Shown: positions 1 to 8,574, counted from the stretch's first letter. The stretch: DNA of 64,000 nt from Microbacterium hydrocarbonoxydans (GCF_011752045.1 NZ_JAAKXW010000002.1:496001-560000), one strand, 5' to 3'. Program-made: numbers and translations. The notes: generated by a model not told the origin, from the sequence alone.

Positions 1-134
1 TCCCCCGCTCCGACATGACGGCGCTGGTCGAAAGACACGGGAAGGCTGCGCAGCGCCGGGCTGACGACGCGCACGCCGAGCGAGTGCAGCGTGCCCTGCG
101 GCAGCTGCATCTGGGCGACGTTCGTCAAGCGCAT
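1..134 (-). CDS. 5' end of an unrecognised gene (cut by the window edge)
   Basis: Only the first 44 codons are present; the gene continues beyond base 1. The visible protein begins MRLTNVAQMQLPQGTLHSLG and continues to a VSFDQRRHVGAG stretch. I do not recognise the family from this fragment. The ATG at 134-132 has no Shine-Dalgarno sequence. A TAGAAT hexamer (147-142 on the minus strand) lies 7 nt upstream of the ATG, the arrangement expected of a leaderless transcript and shared by several other genes here. The gene is divergent from the hydrolase that starts at 184. Confidence 0.55.
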   Translation of the reverse strand, partial: MRLTNVAQMQLPQGTLHSLGVRVVSPALRSLPVSFDQRRHVGAG

Positions 135-183
135 CCGCCGTATTCTAGGGGCGCACGATTCCAGTCATGTGAACGGGAGCACG
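135..183. promoter_or_regulatory. divergent promoter region
   Basis: These 49 bases separate two divergent genes. TATTCT (141-146, plus strand) and TAGAAT (147-142, minus strand) overlap in the same 7 bp, so one short AT-rich patch may serve as the -10 element for both directions. A GGGAG ribosome binding site precedes the plus-strand ATG at 184. Confidence 0.4.
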
Positions 184-1065
184 ATGGCCTCTCACGATCT
201 CGGCGAGGTGACTCTCGACTACGCGATCAGCGGCGACGACGGCCCCCTCGTCGTGCAGCTGCACGGCCTGACCTCCAGCCGCGAGCGGGACGCGGAGCTC
301 GGACTCGACCTCGCCCGATCCGTGCGCGGGCACCGGGTGCTGCGCTACGACGCGCGCGGGCACGGACGCTCGACGGGTTCATCCGAGCCCGCCGACTACG
401 GCTGGGACCGCCTCTCCGACGATCTGCTCAGCCTGCTCGACCGGGTCGCTCCCGGCGAGAGGGTGCACGGGGTCGGCCCGTCGATGGGAACGGGCACGCT
501 GCTGCACGCCGCCGTCCGCGAACCTGATCGCTTCCGGAGCCTGACTTTCGCTGTGCCTCCCACGGCGTGGAAGACGCGCGCCGCACGGGCGGACGTCTAC
601 CGGGGAAACGCCGCGCTCGTCGAGCGCGACGGCGTGGAGGGGCTGGTGGAGCTGGCGCGCCTCGCGCCGACCCCGCCGGCTCTCGCAGGCTCGGCGACAT
701 CGCTCCCCGAGGTCGCACCGGCCCTGCTTCCCACCGTGTTCCGGGGCGCAGCCGCGACCGACCTCCCGCCGCGCGCGGACATCTCCGGGCTCCGCATCCC
801 GACGCTCATCCTCGCGTGGACGGGCGACCGCGCGCATCCGCTCAAGACCGCCCGCCGTCTGCACGCCCTGATCCCGGACAGCCGGCTCGTGATCGCCCGC
901 ACGCCGTACGACATCATGGCCTGGCCCGGCCTGTTCGCCGAGCACGTCACCGGCGGAGACCGCACCGGCGCCGGTGAGATGCCCCGCGCCGGCCAGACGC
1001 CCCGCGCCGTCAGGTCTGGTGCAGGAAATCGGTACGGGGGCGAGGACTCTCCGGCACGAAGCTGA
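184..1065 (+). CDS. alpha/beta-fold hydrolase
   Basis: The protein has 293 residues and the alpha/beta-hydrolase fold: an oxyanion HG motif (QLHGLTSS, about 26-32), the nucleophile elbow G-P-S-M-G with Ser100, and a late acid in TGDRAHP. The start is the ATG at 184, behind GGGAG. The usual catalytic His near the C-terminus is not obvious: the segment where it normally sits reads TPYDIMAWPGLFAEHV. The last 35 or so residues (after FAEHV) are G/R/A-rich and are encoded opposite the end of the fucosidase gene, overlapping it by 56 bp. That looks like a lost original stop codon. The substrate is unknown. It could be a reduced-activity or non-catalytic relative. Confidence 0.8.
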   Translation: MASHDLGEVTLDYAISGDDGPLVVQLHGLTSSRERDAELGLDLARSVRGHRVLRYDARGHGRSTGSSEPADYGWDRLSDDLLSLLDRVAPGERVHGVGPSMGTGTLLHAAVREPDRFRSLTFAVPPTAWKTRAARADVYRGNAALVERDGVEGLVELARLAPTPPALAGSATSLPEVAPALLPTVFRGAAATDLPPRADISGLRIPTLILAWTGDRAHPLKTARRLHALIPDSRLVIARTPYDIMAWPGLFAEHVTGGDRTGAGEMPRAGQTPRAVRSGAGNRYGGEDSPARS

Positions 1066-2542
1066 GCTTCAGCGCGTAGCCGTCCGGGTTCGGGCGCTCG
1101 GCGGGGAGCCGGACGCGCAGGCCGTCGAGGTGCCGCTCCCAGGCCAAGGGCTCCGCGACGCCGAGCATCCGCACCTGATGGATCTCCCTCGGCTCGACCT
1201 GGAGGCGCCGAGCCAGCGTCGTGAGCACGACGTCGTCGCCGTCGGCCGGCCACGCCGGCGTCGACGCGTACAGGTACGAACCGGTGACGTCCTCGCGCAC
1301 CGTGAAACGGAAGTCCTCCGGCCCGAAGGCCGACGGCGTGCCGTCGACGAAGGAGCCGCCCTCGACCTGCAGCGGGCCCTCGCCGGGGACGACATAGGGG
1401 ATCGTGCCGTAGATCGCCTCGCCGTTCACCGACAGCCAGGCGCCGAGGCGCTCCAGCAGCTCCACCTCTGCGGCGGCGATCGTCCCGTCGGGCTTCGGGC
1501 CGATGTTGAGGAGGAGGTTGCCGTTCTTCGACACGACGTCGAGCAGCTCGCCGAGGAGCTCGGAGGCCGGCTTGTACTCCTGCCCCTCGGTCCAGCACCA
1601 GGAGCTCCGCGAGACAGCGCTGTCGTTCTGCCAGGGCACCGGCTGGGAGGTCGCCATCGCACCCCGCTCTATGTCGTACACCGCGGAGCCCTGCATGAAG
1701 GCATCCCACTTGTAGTTGATCACCACCTCCCGACCCCAGGCTGCGGCGCTGTTGTAGTAGTAGGCGGCGAGCCTGCGGAGATAGGGCTCGAAGGCGGGCG
1801 TCTCGATCCACCAGTCGAACCAGAGCAGCTCGGGCCGGTAGCGGTCGATCACCTCGACCGTGCGCAGCAGCCAGTCGTCCAGGTACTCGCGCGAAGGAGA
1901 AGTCTCCTCCCGCTGGGCGGGGCCGTAGAAGTCCGCGAAGGCCGGATCGCGGACATCGGAGTCGAAGCGCTGGCCCCCGTTCATGTAGAACCAGTGCTCC
2001 GCGCGGTGCGACGACGCCCCGAAAGTCATCGACAGCGCCCGGACCTCGGCGGCCAGCGCACCGAACACGTCGCGACGCGGTCCCGCCTTCGCCGCATCCC
2101 AGCGCGTGCGGTCGCTGCTGTACATGGCGAAGCCGTCGTGGTGCTCGGCCACGGGCACGACGTACTGCGCCCCCGCGCGGCGGAACAGGGCTGCCCATGC
2201 GACCGGGTCGAAGTCCTGCATCCGGAACTGCGGGATGAAGTCCTTGTATCCGAACTCGGTGTGAGGGCCGTGCACGTCGATGTGGTGCCGGAAGGCGGAG
2301 GTGCCCTCCCAGTACATGTTGCGCGCGTACCACTCGCTCTCGAAGGCCGGCACCGAGAAGACGCCCCAGTGGATGAAGATGCCGAACTTGGCCTCCCCGA
2401 ACCAGCGGGCCGTCCGATGGCGCCGCAGCGAGTCCCAGGTGTCGTCGAAAGGCCCCGCCGCGACGACCGCGTCGACGCGCGCCAGCTCGGCGGCGTCGTC
2501 GCGCGCCGGCAGCGCCTCGGGCACCCAGGAGAGGTCGGTCAT
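1010..2542 (-). CDS. GH29 alpha-L-fucosidase
   Basis: The protein has 510 residues. It carries the glycoside hydrolase family 29 pattern: FGIFIHWGVFSVPAFESEWY near the N-terminus, an EHHDGFAMY segment, and the LLWFDWW strand whose Asp is the expected catalytic nucleophile of this family. NLLLNIGPKPDG also matches the family. The enzyme would hydrolyse terminal alpha-L-fucosides. There is no signal peptide, so it is probably cytoplasmic and acts on imported oligosaccharides. The ATG at 2542 is preceded by AAGGAGT at good spacing. The upstream region holds a LacI/GntR-like palindrome (2613-2624). The 3' end overlaps the convergent hydrolase. Confidence 0.93.
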   Translation of the reverse strand: MTDLSWVPEALPARDDAAELARVDAVVAAGPFDDTWDSLRRHRTARWFGEAKFGIFIHWGVFSVPAFESEWYARNMYWEGTSAFRHHIDVHGPHTEFGYKDFIPQFRMQDFDPVAWAALFRRAGAQYVVPVAEHHDGFAMYSSDRTRWDAAKAGPRRDVFGALAAEVRALSMTFGASSHRAEHWFYMNGGQRFDSDVRDPAFADFYGPAQREETSPSREYLDDWLLRTVEVIDRYRPELLWFDWWIETPAFEPYLRRLAAYYYNSAAAWGREVVINYKWDAFMQGSAVYDIERGAMATSQPVPWQNDSAVSRSSWCWTEGQEYKPASELLGELLDVVSKNGNLLLNIGPKPDGTIAAAEVELLERLGAWLSVNGEAIYGTIPYVVPGEGPLQVEGGSFVDGTPSAFGPEDFRFTVREDVTGSYLYASTPAWPADGDDVVLTTLARRLQVEPREIHQVRMLGVAEPLAWERHLDGLRVRLPAERPNPDGYALKLSFVPESPRPRTDFLHQT

Positions 2543-2612
2543 GCAGGACTCCTTCGTTCCGCGTCCGCGTCGAACGGCGACGCTCCGTCCGCGACCGCGG
2601 GGCCGCGCGACC

Positions 2613-2624
2613 TGTAACGATACA
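2613..2624. promoter_or_regulatory. LacI-type operator candidate upstream of the fucosidase
   Basis: TGTAACGATACA is an imperfect dyad (TGTA and TACA arms around a CG centre). It lies 71 bp upstream of the fucosidase ATG, close to TATCGT, a -10-like hexamer on the minus strand. Dyads of this kind with a central CG are typical of LacI-family sugar repressors. No LacI gene lies nearby, so the regulator would act in trans. Confidence 0.35.
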
Positions 2625-2650
2625 AGAAGTCGCGCCGGAACGACAGACAG

Positions 2651-2688
2651 CAGAACGCCGCGCCCCCTCTCGGGGACGCGGCGTTCTG
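2651..2688 (-). terminator. hairpin terminator after the aquaporin gene
   Basis: Perfect 12-bp arms (2651-2662 and 2677-2688) flank a C/G-rich centre that can extend the stem. The hairpin starts 14 bp past the aquaporin stop codon. It probably separates the aquaporin transcript from the downstream fucosidase gene. Confidence 0.65.
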
Positions 2689-2702
2689 TCACTGCGTGAA
2701 GG

Positions 2703-3347
2703 TCAGGCGCCGATCTTCTTGGCGTCGTCGGTGTTCAGCAGACGGAACAGCAGCGCGCCGACGGCCGCGCCGACGACCGGGGCGAGCACGTACAGCCACA
2801 GGTTGCTCCAGGCGAACTGGCCGCTGACCGAGAGGCCGAGGGCCACGGCCGGGTTGAAGCCGCCGCCCGAGATCGGACCGACCGTCGTCGCGCCGATGAA
2901 GACCAGGCCACCGATCGCCAGGCCGTAGAACGAGTTGCCGTCGGTGTCCTTCGAGGTGGCGACGTTCAGAACGACCCAGGCCAGGGCGAGCGTGAACAGC
3001 GCCTCGACGAGGAACGCCGGGCCGACCTCGATCTCGGCAGCAGCCTCAGCAGCCGGCCACAGGGCGAAGCTGACGAGAGCCGCGACGACGGCGCCGACGA
3101 GCTGCGCGACGATGTAGGCGATCAGGTCGACGACGCCGAGGCCGCCGCGGAGGAAGACCGCGACCGAGACGGCCGGGTTGAGGTGCGCACCGGAGATGTG
3201 GCCGGTCGCGTAGACGAGCACCGCGAGGGCGAAGCCGATCGCGAGCGGAGTCAGCGGGCTGCCGCTGTTCACCGCGCCGATGATGCTGAGGACGAAGAGG
3301 AACGTGGCGATCGCCTCGGCGAGCGCCGTACGCGCAATACCAGTCAT
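2703..3347 (-). CDS. MIP-family aquaporin-like channel
   Basis: The protein has 214 residues and about six membrane segments. Both NPA half-helix motifs are present (HLNPAVS at 57-59 and FNPAVAL at 165-167). The MIP family conducts water or small neutral solutes. The residue after the second NPA is Val, whereas classical AqpZ and GlpF have Arg there as part of the selectivity filter, so the substrate cannot be assumed to be water. The ATG at 3347 follows only a weak GAG-type ribosome binding site. A hairpin terminator follows the stop codon. Confidence 0.88.
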   Translation of the reverse strand: MTGIARTALAEAIATFLFVLSIIGAVNSGSPLTPLAIGFALAVLVYATGHISGAHLNPAVSVAVFLRGGLGVVDLIAYIVAQLVGAVVAALVSFALWPAAEAAAEIEVGPAFLVEALFTLALAWVVLNVATSKDTDGNSFYGLAIGGLVFIGATTVGPISGGGFNPAVALGLSVSGQFAWSNLWLYVLAPVVGAAVGALLFRLLNTDDAKKIGA

Positions 3348-3502
3348 GAGAGTGCTCTTTTCTTGTGAAGTGTCTCGAAGGCGGCCACCCCGTCCGCCCG
3401 CGCACTCCGGCCGACGCACCCGCCATTGCGTCGTCGAGAATATCGGTTTCGTATACCGTCTCCCGCATGCCGCGCCGGGAATCTGTGAAAACGCTGAGCG
3501 CG
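3348..3502. other. intergenic region, aquaporin promoter side
   Basis: These 155 bp lie between two minus-strand genes. On the minus strand there is a TATTCT hexamer at about 3443-3438 next to an A/T-rich stretch, which is a plausible -10 for the aquaporin gene. I see no coding potential. Confidence 0.3.
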
Positions 3503-4519
3503 CTACAGCCAGCCCTTGTGCTTGAACACCCCGTACAGGCCGACCCCCATCGCGACCATCAGCCCGATCGCCATCGGGTAGCCCCATACCCAGTGCAGCT
3601 CGGGCATCACCGTGAAGTTCATGCCGTAGATCGTGCCGACCAGCGTCGGGGCGAAGAGGATCGCGGCCCAGCCGGAGATCTTCTTGACCTCGTCGTTCTG
3701 GCGGATGCTCAGCTCCGTCATCCGCCGCATCTCCTCGTTCTGCCGGCGCGCGACGATCGTCGACTCGACCGTCAGCGCGTTGTCGAGCACCGCGCGGAAT
3801 GTGGTGGCGCGGTCGGTCACCCGCAGGGTGTGGTCGAGCACGTCGCGGAAGTACCGCTGCAGCTCCTGGTCGACCTGATGCCTCTCCGTACCGCGGAGCA
3901 GCCCCTCCAGCATCCCGGAGAGCGGCTGCGTCGCCCGCTGGAAGTCGATGACCTCGCGGCCGAGCTCGTAGATGCGCTGCGTGGCGTCCACCTCGTCCTC
4001 GAAGAGCTGGCTCTCGATCTCGTCGATGTCGTTCTCGAGCCCGGCGAGCACCGGCGTGTACTCGTCGACGACCTCGTCGAGGATGGCGTAGAGCACCGCC
4101 TCCGGCCCGAGCCGCAGCAGCTCCGGGTCGTCCTCCAGCCGGCGGCGGACGCGGGCGAGGTTCGGAGACTCCGCGTGCCGGATGGTCACCACGAAGTCCG
4201 GGCCGACGACGACGTGCACCTCCCCGAACTCCACCTCCTCCGCCGCGTCGAGGTAGCGCGCCGGACGAAGCACCATGAAGAGCACGTCGTCGTACCGCTC
4301 CAGCTTGGCGCGCTGATGACCGGCCAGAGCATCCTCGACCACAAGCTCATGGATGCCGAACTCGTCGGCGACCTCGCGGATCTCCTGCTCGCCGGGGCGG
4401 TACAGGCCGATCCAGCCCATGCCGCCGCGGTCGCGCATGCACTCGAACGTCTCGCTCAGGCTCGCCGGATTCGCGGTGCGGATGCCGTCGACGTAGATCG
4501 CGTTGTCGATGATCGCCAT
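3503..4519 (-). CDS. corA: CorA-family magnesium/divalent cation transporter
   Basis: The protein has 338 residues, normal for CorA. A long cytoplasmic N-terminal alpha/beta and coiled domain is followed by two C-terminal membrane helices. The signature YGMNF sits at the end of the first helix, and MPELHW lies in the short external loop. The channel assembles as a pentamer and admits Mg2+ (or Co2+/Ni2+). The start at 4519 gives MAIIDNAIYVDG, typical of actinobacterial members. No leader long enough for a magnesium sensor is visible upstream. Confidence 0.95.
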   Translation of the reverse strand: MAIIDNAIYVDGIRTANPASLSETFECMRDRGGMGWIGLYRPGEQEIREVADEFGIHELVVEDALAGHQRAKLERYDDVLFMVLRPARYLDAAEEVEFGEVHVVVGPDFVVTIRHAESPNLARVRRRLEDDPELLRLGPEAVLYAILDEVVDEYTPVLAGLENDIDEIESQLFEDEVDATQRIYELGREVIDFQRATQPLSGMLEGLLRGTERHQVDQELQRYFRDVLDHTLRVTDRATTFRAVLDNALTVESTIVARRQNEEMRRMTELSIRQNDEVKKISGWAAILFAPTLVGTIYGMNFTVMPELHWVWGYPMAIGLMVAMGVGLYGVFKHKGWL

Positions 4520-4539
4520 CGCTCGCTCCTTCCCGCTCG

Positions 4540-4605
4540 TCCCTGAGCTGCTCCTGCGCGGGTTCCTGAGCCTGCTCCTGCTTCGGTTCCTGAGCCTGAC
4601 GAAGG
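4540..4605. repeat. 24-bp tandem repeat, 2.8 copies
   Basis: Three consecutive units begin TCCCTGAGCTG (4540), TCCTGAGCCTG (4564) and TCCTGAGCCTG (4588), with a period of 24 bp. The last unit ends in GACGAAGG. The GGTTCCTGAGCCTGACGAAG core looks like a dispersed short repeat rather than a gene part. It fills most of the gap between corA and the lipoprotein gene. Confidence 0.6.
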
Positions 4606-4606
4606 A

Positions 4607-5884
4607 TCAGGCCGGCGGCGCGACGCAGGCGATCGCGGCGTCCGCGATCGCCTGGTGGTACTGCTCCGCCGTGAAGGGCAGGCCGAAGTCCGGTGCGGTC
4701 TGGCCGGAGGCAGCCGGGGCCTTCGAGGCGAGGGCCGCGAGCTCCCAGGCGAGGAACTGCGCGAACTTCGCGCCGGCCGTCGAGTCGTTCAGCGCGACGG
4801 CGACGGTGAATCCGGTCGCCGGGTCGGAGTACGCCGCCGTGGCGTATCCGGGCGTCCAGCCGTGCTGGCCGATCATGGAGCCGACGAGGAAGCCCCCGCC
4901 GGTCGCCTGCAGCCAGGCCGGTGCGTCCTGGTACGCGGGAAGGGGCGCCGCGAAGCGCGCCGGCTCCTCCTGGGTGCGCAGTGCCTGCTTCGCCTCCGCC
5001 TGGGCGTACCGGCCGAGGTCCTCGATCGTCGACACGACACCGGAATCGGTGTAGCCGGAGCTCGCGGAGAGGGTGGTGATGTCCACCGGGGCGGTGCAGT
5101 CGAAGCCGCCCTCGACCGCGTTGAGATAGTGCCCCTTAAGGACGGGGCCGTCCGAGGGCGGTGCCGCCTTCGCCCCGGGCAGGGATGTCTCCTCCAGACC
5201 CAGCGGAGTCGTCACGTACTGCTCGATGAGCTCGGAGGCGGTACGGCCGGTCGCCCGCTCCAGCGCCAGACCGAGCAGGATGTACCCCGCATCGGAGTCC
5301 CGGTAGGTCGTGTGCGGGGCGACCCGCTCGTGCCCGAGGCCGTAGGCGGCGAGCTCGAGGGGCTCCCACTGCCGCTCCGGCGTGTTCAGCCACGCCGACT
5401 TCACGATGCCCTCGGAGGATGCCGCGCCGCTCGTGCCGTTGCAGAGGTCCAGCAGCGTGACGTCCTTCATGTCCGCGACGCCGGAGACATACGTGGGCAC
5501 CTTCGCGTCCAGCTCCACGACGCCCTCGTCCACCAGGCCGTAGAGCACGTCGCAGGTCATCAACCGGGTCACGTCCGCGATGCGGAAGGACATGTCGGTG
5601 CCCACCTCCGCCCCGCCGGGCTCCTGGGTGCCGACGCCGGCGACCCAGCTCCCGCTCCACGGCGCCCACACTCCGACGACGGCGCCGGTCGCCCCGGAGG
5701 CGGTCAGCGCCCCGGCGACGGCATCCTGCATCGCAGCGACGGTCTCGTCCGGGAGTGAGCCCTCCACCTGCTCGGGCGGCGTGTAGGTGAAGGCGTCCTC
5801 CGTGGAACATCCCGTCAGGACGAGCCCGAGCGCGACCGCCCCGGCCACGGCTGCGCGCAGTCTGCGCGACGAAAGAAGCTGCAT
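4607..5884 (-). CDS. PBP/beta-lactamase-fold lipoprotein lacking catalytic residues
   Basis: The protein has 425 residues. It has a lipoprotein signal peptide (LVLTGC, lipidated Cys26) and then the fold of class C beta-lactamases and DD-peptidases. Where active members have S-x-x-K this one reads D-V-T-R (104-107, in FRIADVTRLMT). The YSN triad is replaced by D-S-D (196-198). The C-terminal box is HGWTPGY. With Ser, Lys and Tyr all changed, acyl-enzyme chemistry is unlikely. A binding, sensor or structural role on the outer face of the membrane is more plausible. The ATG at 5884 places the signal peptide correctly. Confidence 0.85.
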   Translation of the reverse strand: MQLLSSRRLRAAVAGAVALGLVLTGCSTEDAFTYTPPEQVEGSLPDETVAAMQDAVAGALTASGATGAVVGVWAPWSGSWVAGVGTQEPGGAEVGTDMSFRIADVTRLMTCDVLYGLVDEGVVELDAKVPTYVSGVADMKDVTLLDLCNGTSGAASSEGIVKSAWLNTPERQWEPLELAAYGLGHERVAPHTTYRDSDAGYILLGLALERATGRTASELIEQYVTTPLGLEETSLPGAKAAPPSDGPVLKGHYLNAVEGGFDCTAPVDITTLSASSGYTDSGVVSTIEDLGRYAQAEAKQALRTQEEPARFAAPLPAYQDAPAWLQATGGGFLVGSMIGQHGWTPGYATAAYSDPATGFTVAVALNDSTAGAKFAQFLAWELAALASKAPAASGQTAPDFGLPFTAEQYHQAIADAAIACVAPPA

Positions 5885-5973
5885 GGAAGGACCCCCGGAT
5901 GACGTGTCCCCCGAGTCTAGAACGCGCATCCTGAAAGTCGGCATCGCGACCTGCACCCAGTCCTCGGAGCGGG

Positions 5974-7359
5974 TCAGCGCTTCGGCAGCTCTGGGGTCGA
6001 CTTCGCCTCCCAGGCCTCGCGCATGAACCGCCGTACGTCCTCGTCGACGCGGATGTCGCTCGGTCGCAGCGCGCGGGACAGGTACAGCCCGTCCAGCGAG
6101 GTGAGCCGCGACAGCGCCACGTAGGTCTGCCCCGGCGCGAACGCGCCGGAGCCGAGATCGATGATCGCCCGGTCGTAGGTCTTTCCCTGCGACTTGTGGA
6201 TGGTGACGGCCCAGGCCAGACGCAGCGGGAACTGCGTGAACTCCGCGACCACGTCACGGGTCAGCTTCTTCGTGGCCGGCTCATACGAGTAGCGGAACCG
6301 CTCCCAGACCGCCGGCTCGACGTCGACCTCCTCGCCGTCGATCTCGACCCGGACCGTGTCTCCGAGGATGCGCGTGACCGTGCCGATCGTGCCGTTCACC
6401 CAGCGGGGCGGCTCCCCCGACATCGACGTGTCGTTGCGCAGGAACATCACCTGCGCGCCGACCTTCAGCTTCAGCTCTGTCTCGGCCGGCAGCGAGGCCT
6501 CGCCCCGGCCGAAGTCGCCGCTGATCTCCGCTCGTGCGGTCTGCTCCTTGCCGGGGAGCGCGGCGAGATGGCGGCTGTTGATGCTGTTCACGATGTCGTT
6601 GCGTGTGGCGAGAGTGATCATGGGGACCTCGCCGGGCTCGGGCTCCGGGGGCGTCCTGGCGCCCTGCGCGTTCAGCACCCCTGCGATCTCCGCGGTCACG
6701 CGTCCGTACCGCACGGCGTTCAGCATGGCCTTGAAACCGTCGTCGGACTGACGGTGGATCTGCACGAGCTCGCGGACGTGCAGCTCGGCCTTCGTGTCGA
6801 CGGCGAACAGCCCCTCGCCGGCATCCGCGTCCGATGACCCGGCCCAGACCTTCGCATCGAAGAACCAGAACGAGCGGTAATGGTCCTGCACGTAGCGCAG
6901 CTCGTCGCCGCGCGGCGGCACCGGGGCCAGCTGATACGGGTCGCCGAACATCACGACCTGGACTCCGCCGAAGGGGATGCCGCGCTTGCCGCGCGCCTGG
7001 CGGAGCGAGCGGTCGATGGCATCCATCAGGTCGGCGTTGACCATGGAGATCTCGTCGATGACGAGGGTCTCGATCGCGTTCAGGATGCGCCGGGTGTTGT
7101 CGTTCTGGTCGATGTCGGAGTCGCCGATCAGGCCGATCGGCAGCCGGAACAGCGAGTGGATCGTCTGCCCCTCGACGTTGAGCGCGGCGACGCCGGTGGG
7201 CGCGCAGATCGCGATCTGCTTGTTCGTGTTCCAGGCGAAGTGCTGCAGCAGCGTCGACTTGCCGGTGCCCGCACGGCCTGTGATGAAGACGTGCTCGCTC
7301 GTGTCCTCGATCAGACGGAACAGCTCGTTCTGCTCATCGGACAGGGCAGGAAGGGACAC
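5974..7359 (-). CDS. PIF1-like/RecD2-like helicase
   Basis: The protein has 461 residues and is a superfamily 1B ATPase. It has Walker A GRAGTGKST (about 28-36), ICAPTGVAALN (motif Ia), VIDEISMV (Walker B), FGDPYQLAPV (motif III) and a C-terminal VTIHKSQGKTYDRAI plus YVALSRLTSLDGL (motifs V-VI). These are the PIF1-type motifs of a 5'-3' DNA helicase acting on forks or unusual DNA structures. The start is a GTG at 7359. It is divergent from the membrane protein at 7474. There are no accessory domains. Confidence 0.92.
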   Translation of the reverse strand: MSLPALSDEQNELFRLIEDTSEHVFITGRAGTGKSTLLQHFAWNTNKQIAICAPTGVAALNVEGQTIHSLFRLPIGLIGDSDIDQNDNTRRILNAIETLVIDEISMVNADLMDAIDRSLRQARGKRGIPFGGVQVVMFGDPYQLAPVPPRGDELRYVQDHYRSFWFFDAKVWAGSSDADAGEGLFAVDTKAELHVRELVQIHRQSDDGFKAMLNAVRYGRVTAEIAGVLNAQGARTPPEPEPGEVPMITLATRNDIVNSINSRHLAALPGKEQTARAEISGDFGRGEASLPAETELKLKVGAQVMFLRNDTSMSGEPPRWVNGTIGTVTRILGDTVRVEIDGEEVDVEPAVWERFRYSYEPATKKLTRDVVAEFTQFPLRLAWAVTIHKSQGKTYDRAIIDLGSGAFAPGQTYVALSRLTSLDGLYLSRALRPSDIRVDEDVRRFMREAWEAKSTPELPKR

Positions 7360-7461
7360 GGCTCACTCACGGGGTACGACGGGCGGATGCAGGCGCTCCC
7401 ATGGTACGTCCCGTGACAGGTCAGCCGGGGTCACGCTCGGCGTCGTCCCAGGCCGCCCTCC

Positions 7462-7473
7462 TAGACTGGCGCC
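7462..7473 (+). promoter_or_regulatory. leaderless promoter -10 element
   Basis: TAGACT (7462-7467) is followed by 6 nt and then the ATG at 7474. There is no ribosome binding site. Transcription starting about 6-7 nt after the -10 would begin at the start codon. Confidence 0.5.
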
Positions 7474-8544
7474 ATGCAGCAGGTGGAGACGAAGGCGCCA
7501 CGGCGCTCCCGCCTCGGCGTGGACCTCGCGATGCTGGCGATCGTGGGCCTGCTGCTCATCGCGGCGATCGCCGCCGGCGCCTCCACGCTCTACCAGCAGT
7601 TCTACAGCCCGTCCGCGTTCGTCGTGCGCTACCTCGACATGCTCTCCGCCGGCCGGGCGGCAGACGCCCTGCACGTCCCCGGCGTCGCGATCGATCGCGA
7701 GACCCTCGAGGCGGCCGGCATTGCCGACGCGGCATCCGAGGCCCTGCTCCGGAACGCGGCGCTGGGCCCGCTCAGCGACATCGAGGTGGTCTCCGAGAAG
7801 GCCGTGGACGGCCGCAGCGAGGTGACCGTCGAGTACGAGGCGTCCGGTCACACCGGCACGACGACCTTCACTGTCGAGCAGGACGGCTGGGCGGGCGTCA
7901 TGCCGAACTGGCGCTTCACGACCAGCCCGCTCGCCGTCGTCGAGCTCACCGTGCGCGGCGCCGACCAGTTCGCGGTGAACGGGTTCGAGATCGATCGCCG
8001 CCAGGTCTCCCAGGCCGGGGTCGACGCGGCGCCGCTCGATCCGCTGCCCCTGCTCGTCTTCACCCCCGGCCTCTACGCGGTCACCGTCGACACTCCGATC
8101 GCGGCATCCTCCGGCACCGGCGTCCTCGCCGACACCCCCCTCGCGACCACCCCCGTCGACGTGCAGGCGGAGCCGACCGACGAGTTCATCGCCGTCGTGC
8201 AGCAGCGCGTCGAGGAGTTCCTCACCCAGTGCACGACGCAGGAGGTGCTGCAGCCGACCGCCTGCCCGTTCGGGCTCGAGGTCACCAACCGCATCTCCTC
8301 GCTGCCGAAATGGTCGATCGCCGTGCAGCCCGCCGTGACCGTCGTCCCGGACGGTGCTCACTGGATGATCCCGCCGACGGATGCCGTGGCCCACGTCGAT
8401 GTCGAGATCAAGTCCCTGTTCGACGGCAGCGTCGAAAAGGTGTCCGAGGATGTGCCGTTCCAGGTGAACGGAACGATCGTGATCCTCCCCGACGGGTCGG
8501 CCTCGATCAGGGTCGGCGCCCCGAGCGAGGAGCCGGCGGGCTGA
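7474..8544 (+). CDS. single-span membrane-anchored protein of unknown function
   Basis: The protein has 356 residues. A short basic N-terminus leads into one membrane helix (about 19-41), followed by a large extracytoplasmic region with repeated beta-rich segments (VTVEYEASGHTGTTTFTVE; LAVVELTVRGADQFAVNG). I do not recognise a named domain. The topology suggests a surface or envelope protein. Its end is convergent with the CtaG fusion gene, with 30 bp between the stop codons. Confidence 0.8.
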   Translation: MQQVETKAPRRSRLGVDLAMLAIVGLLLIAAIAAGASTLYQQFYSPSAFVVRYLDMLSAGRAADALHVPGVAIDRETLEAAGIADAASEALLRNAALGPLSDIEVVSEKAVDGRSEVTVEYEASGHTGTTTFTVEQDGWAGVMPNWRFTTSPLAVVELTVRGADQFAVNGFEIDRRQVSQAGVDAAPLDPLPLLVFTPGLYAVTVDTPIAASSGTGVLADTPLATTPVDVQAEPTDEFIAVVQQRVEEFLTQCTTQEVLQPTACPFGLEVTNRISSLPKWSIAVQPAVTVVPDGAHWMIPPTDAVAHVDVEIKSLFDGSVEKVSEDVPFQVNGTIVILPDGSASIRVGAPSEEPAG

Positions 8545-8574
8545 GAGCCCCGTCACGGCGCCTCCGTGGTGAGG

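Noticed and set aside
597..2333. Very long reading frame overlapping the fucosidase gene on the same strand
   Set aside because: Arg- and Ala-rich without family motifs. It is the out-of-frame shadow of the GH29 gene in GC-rich DNA.
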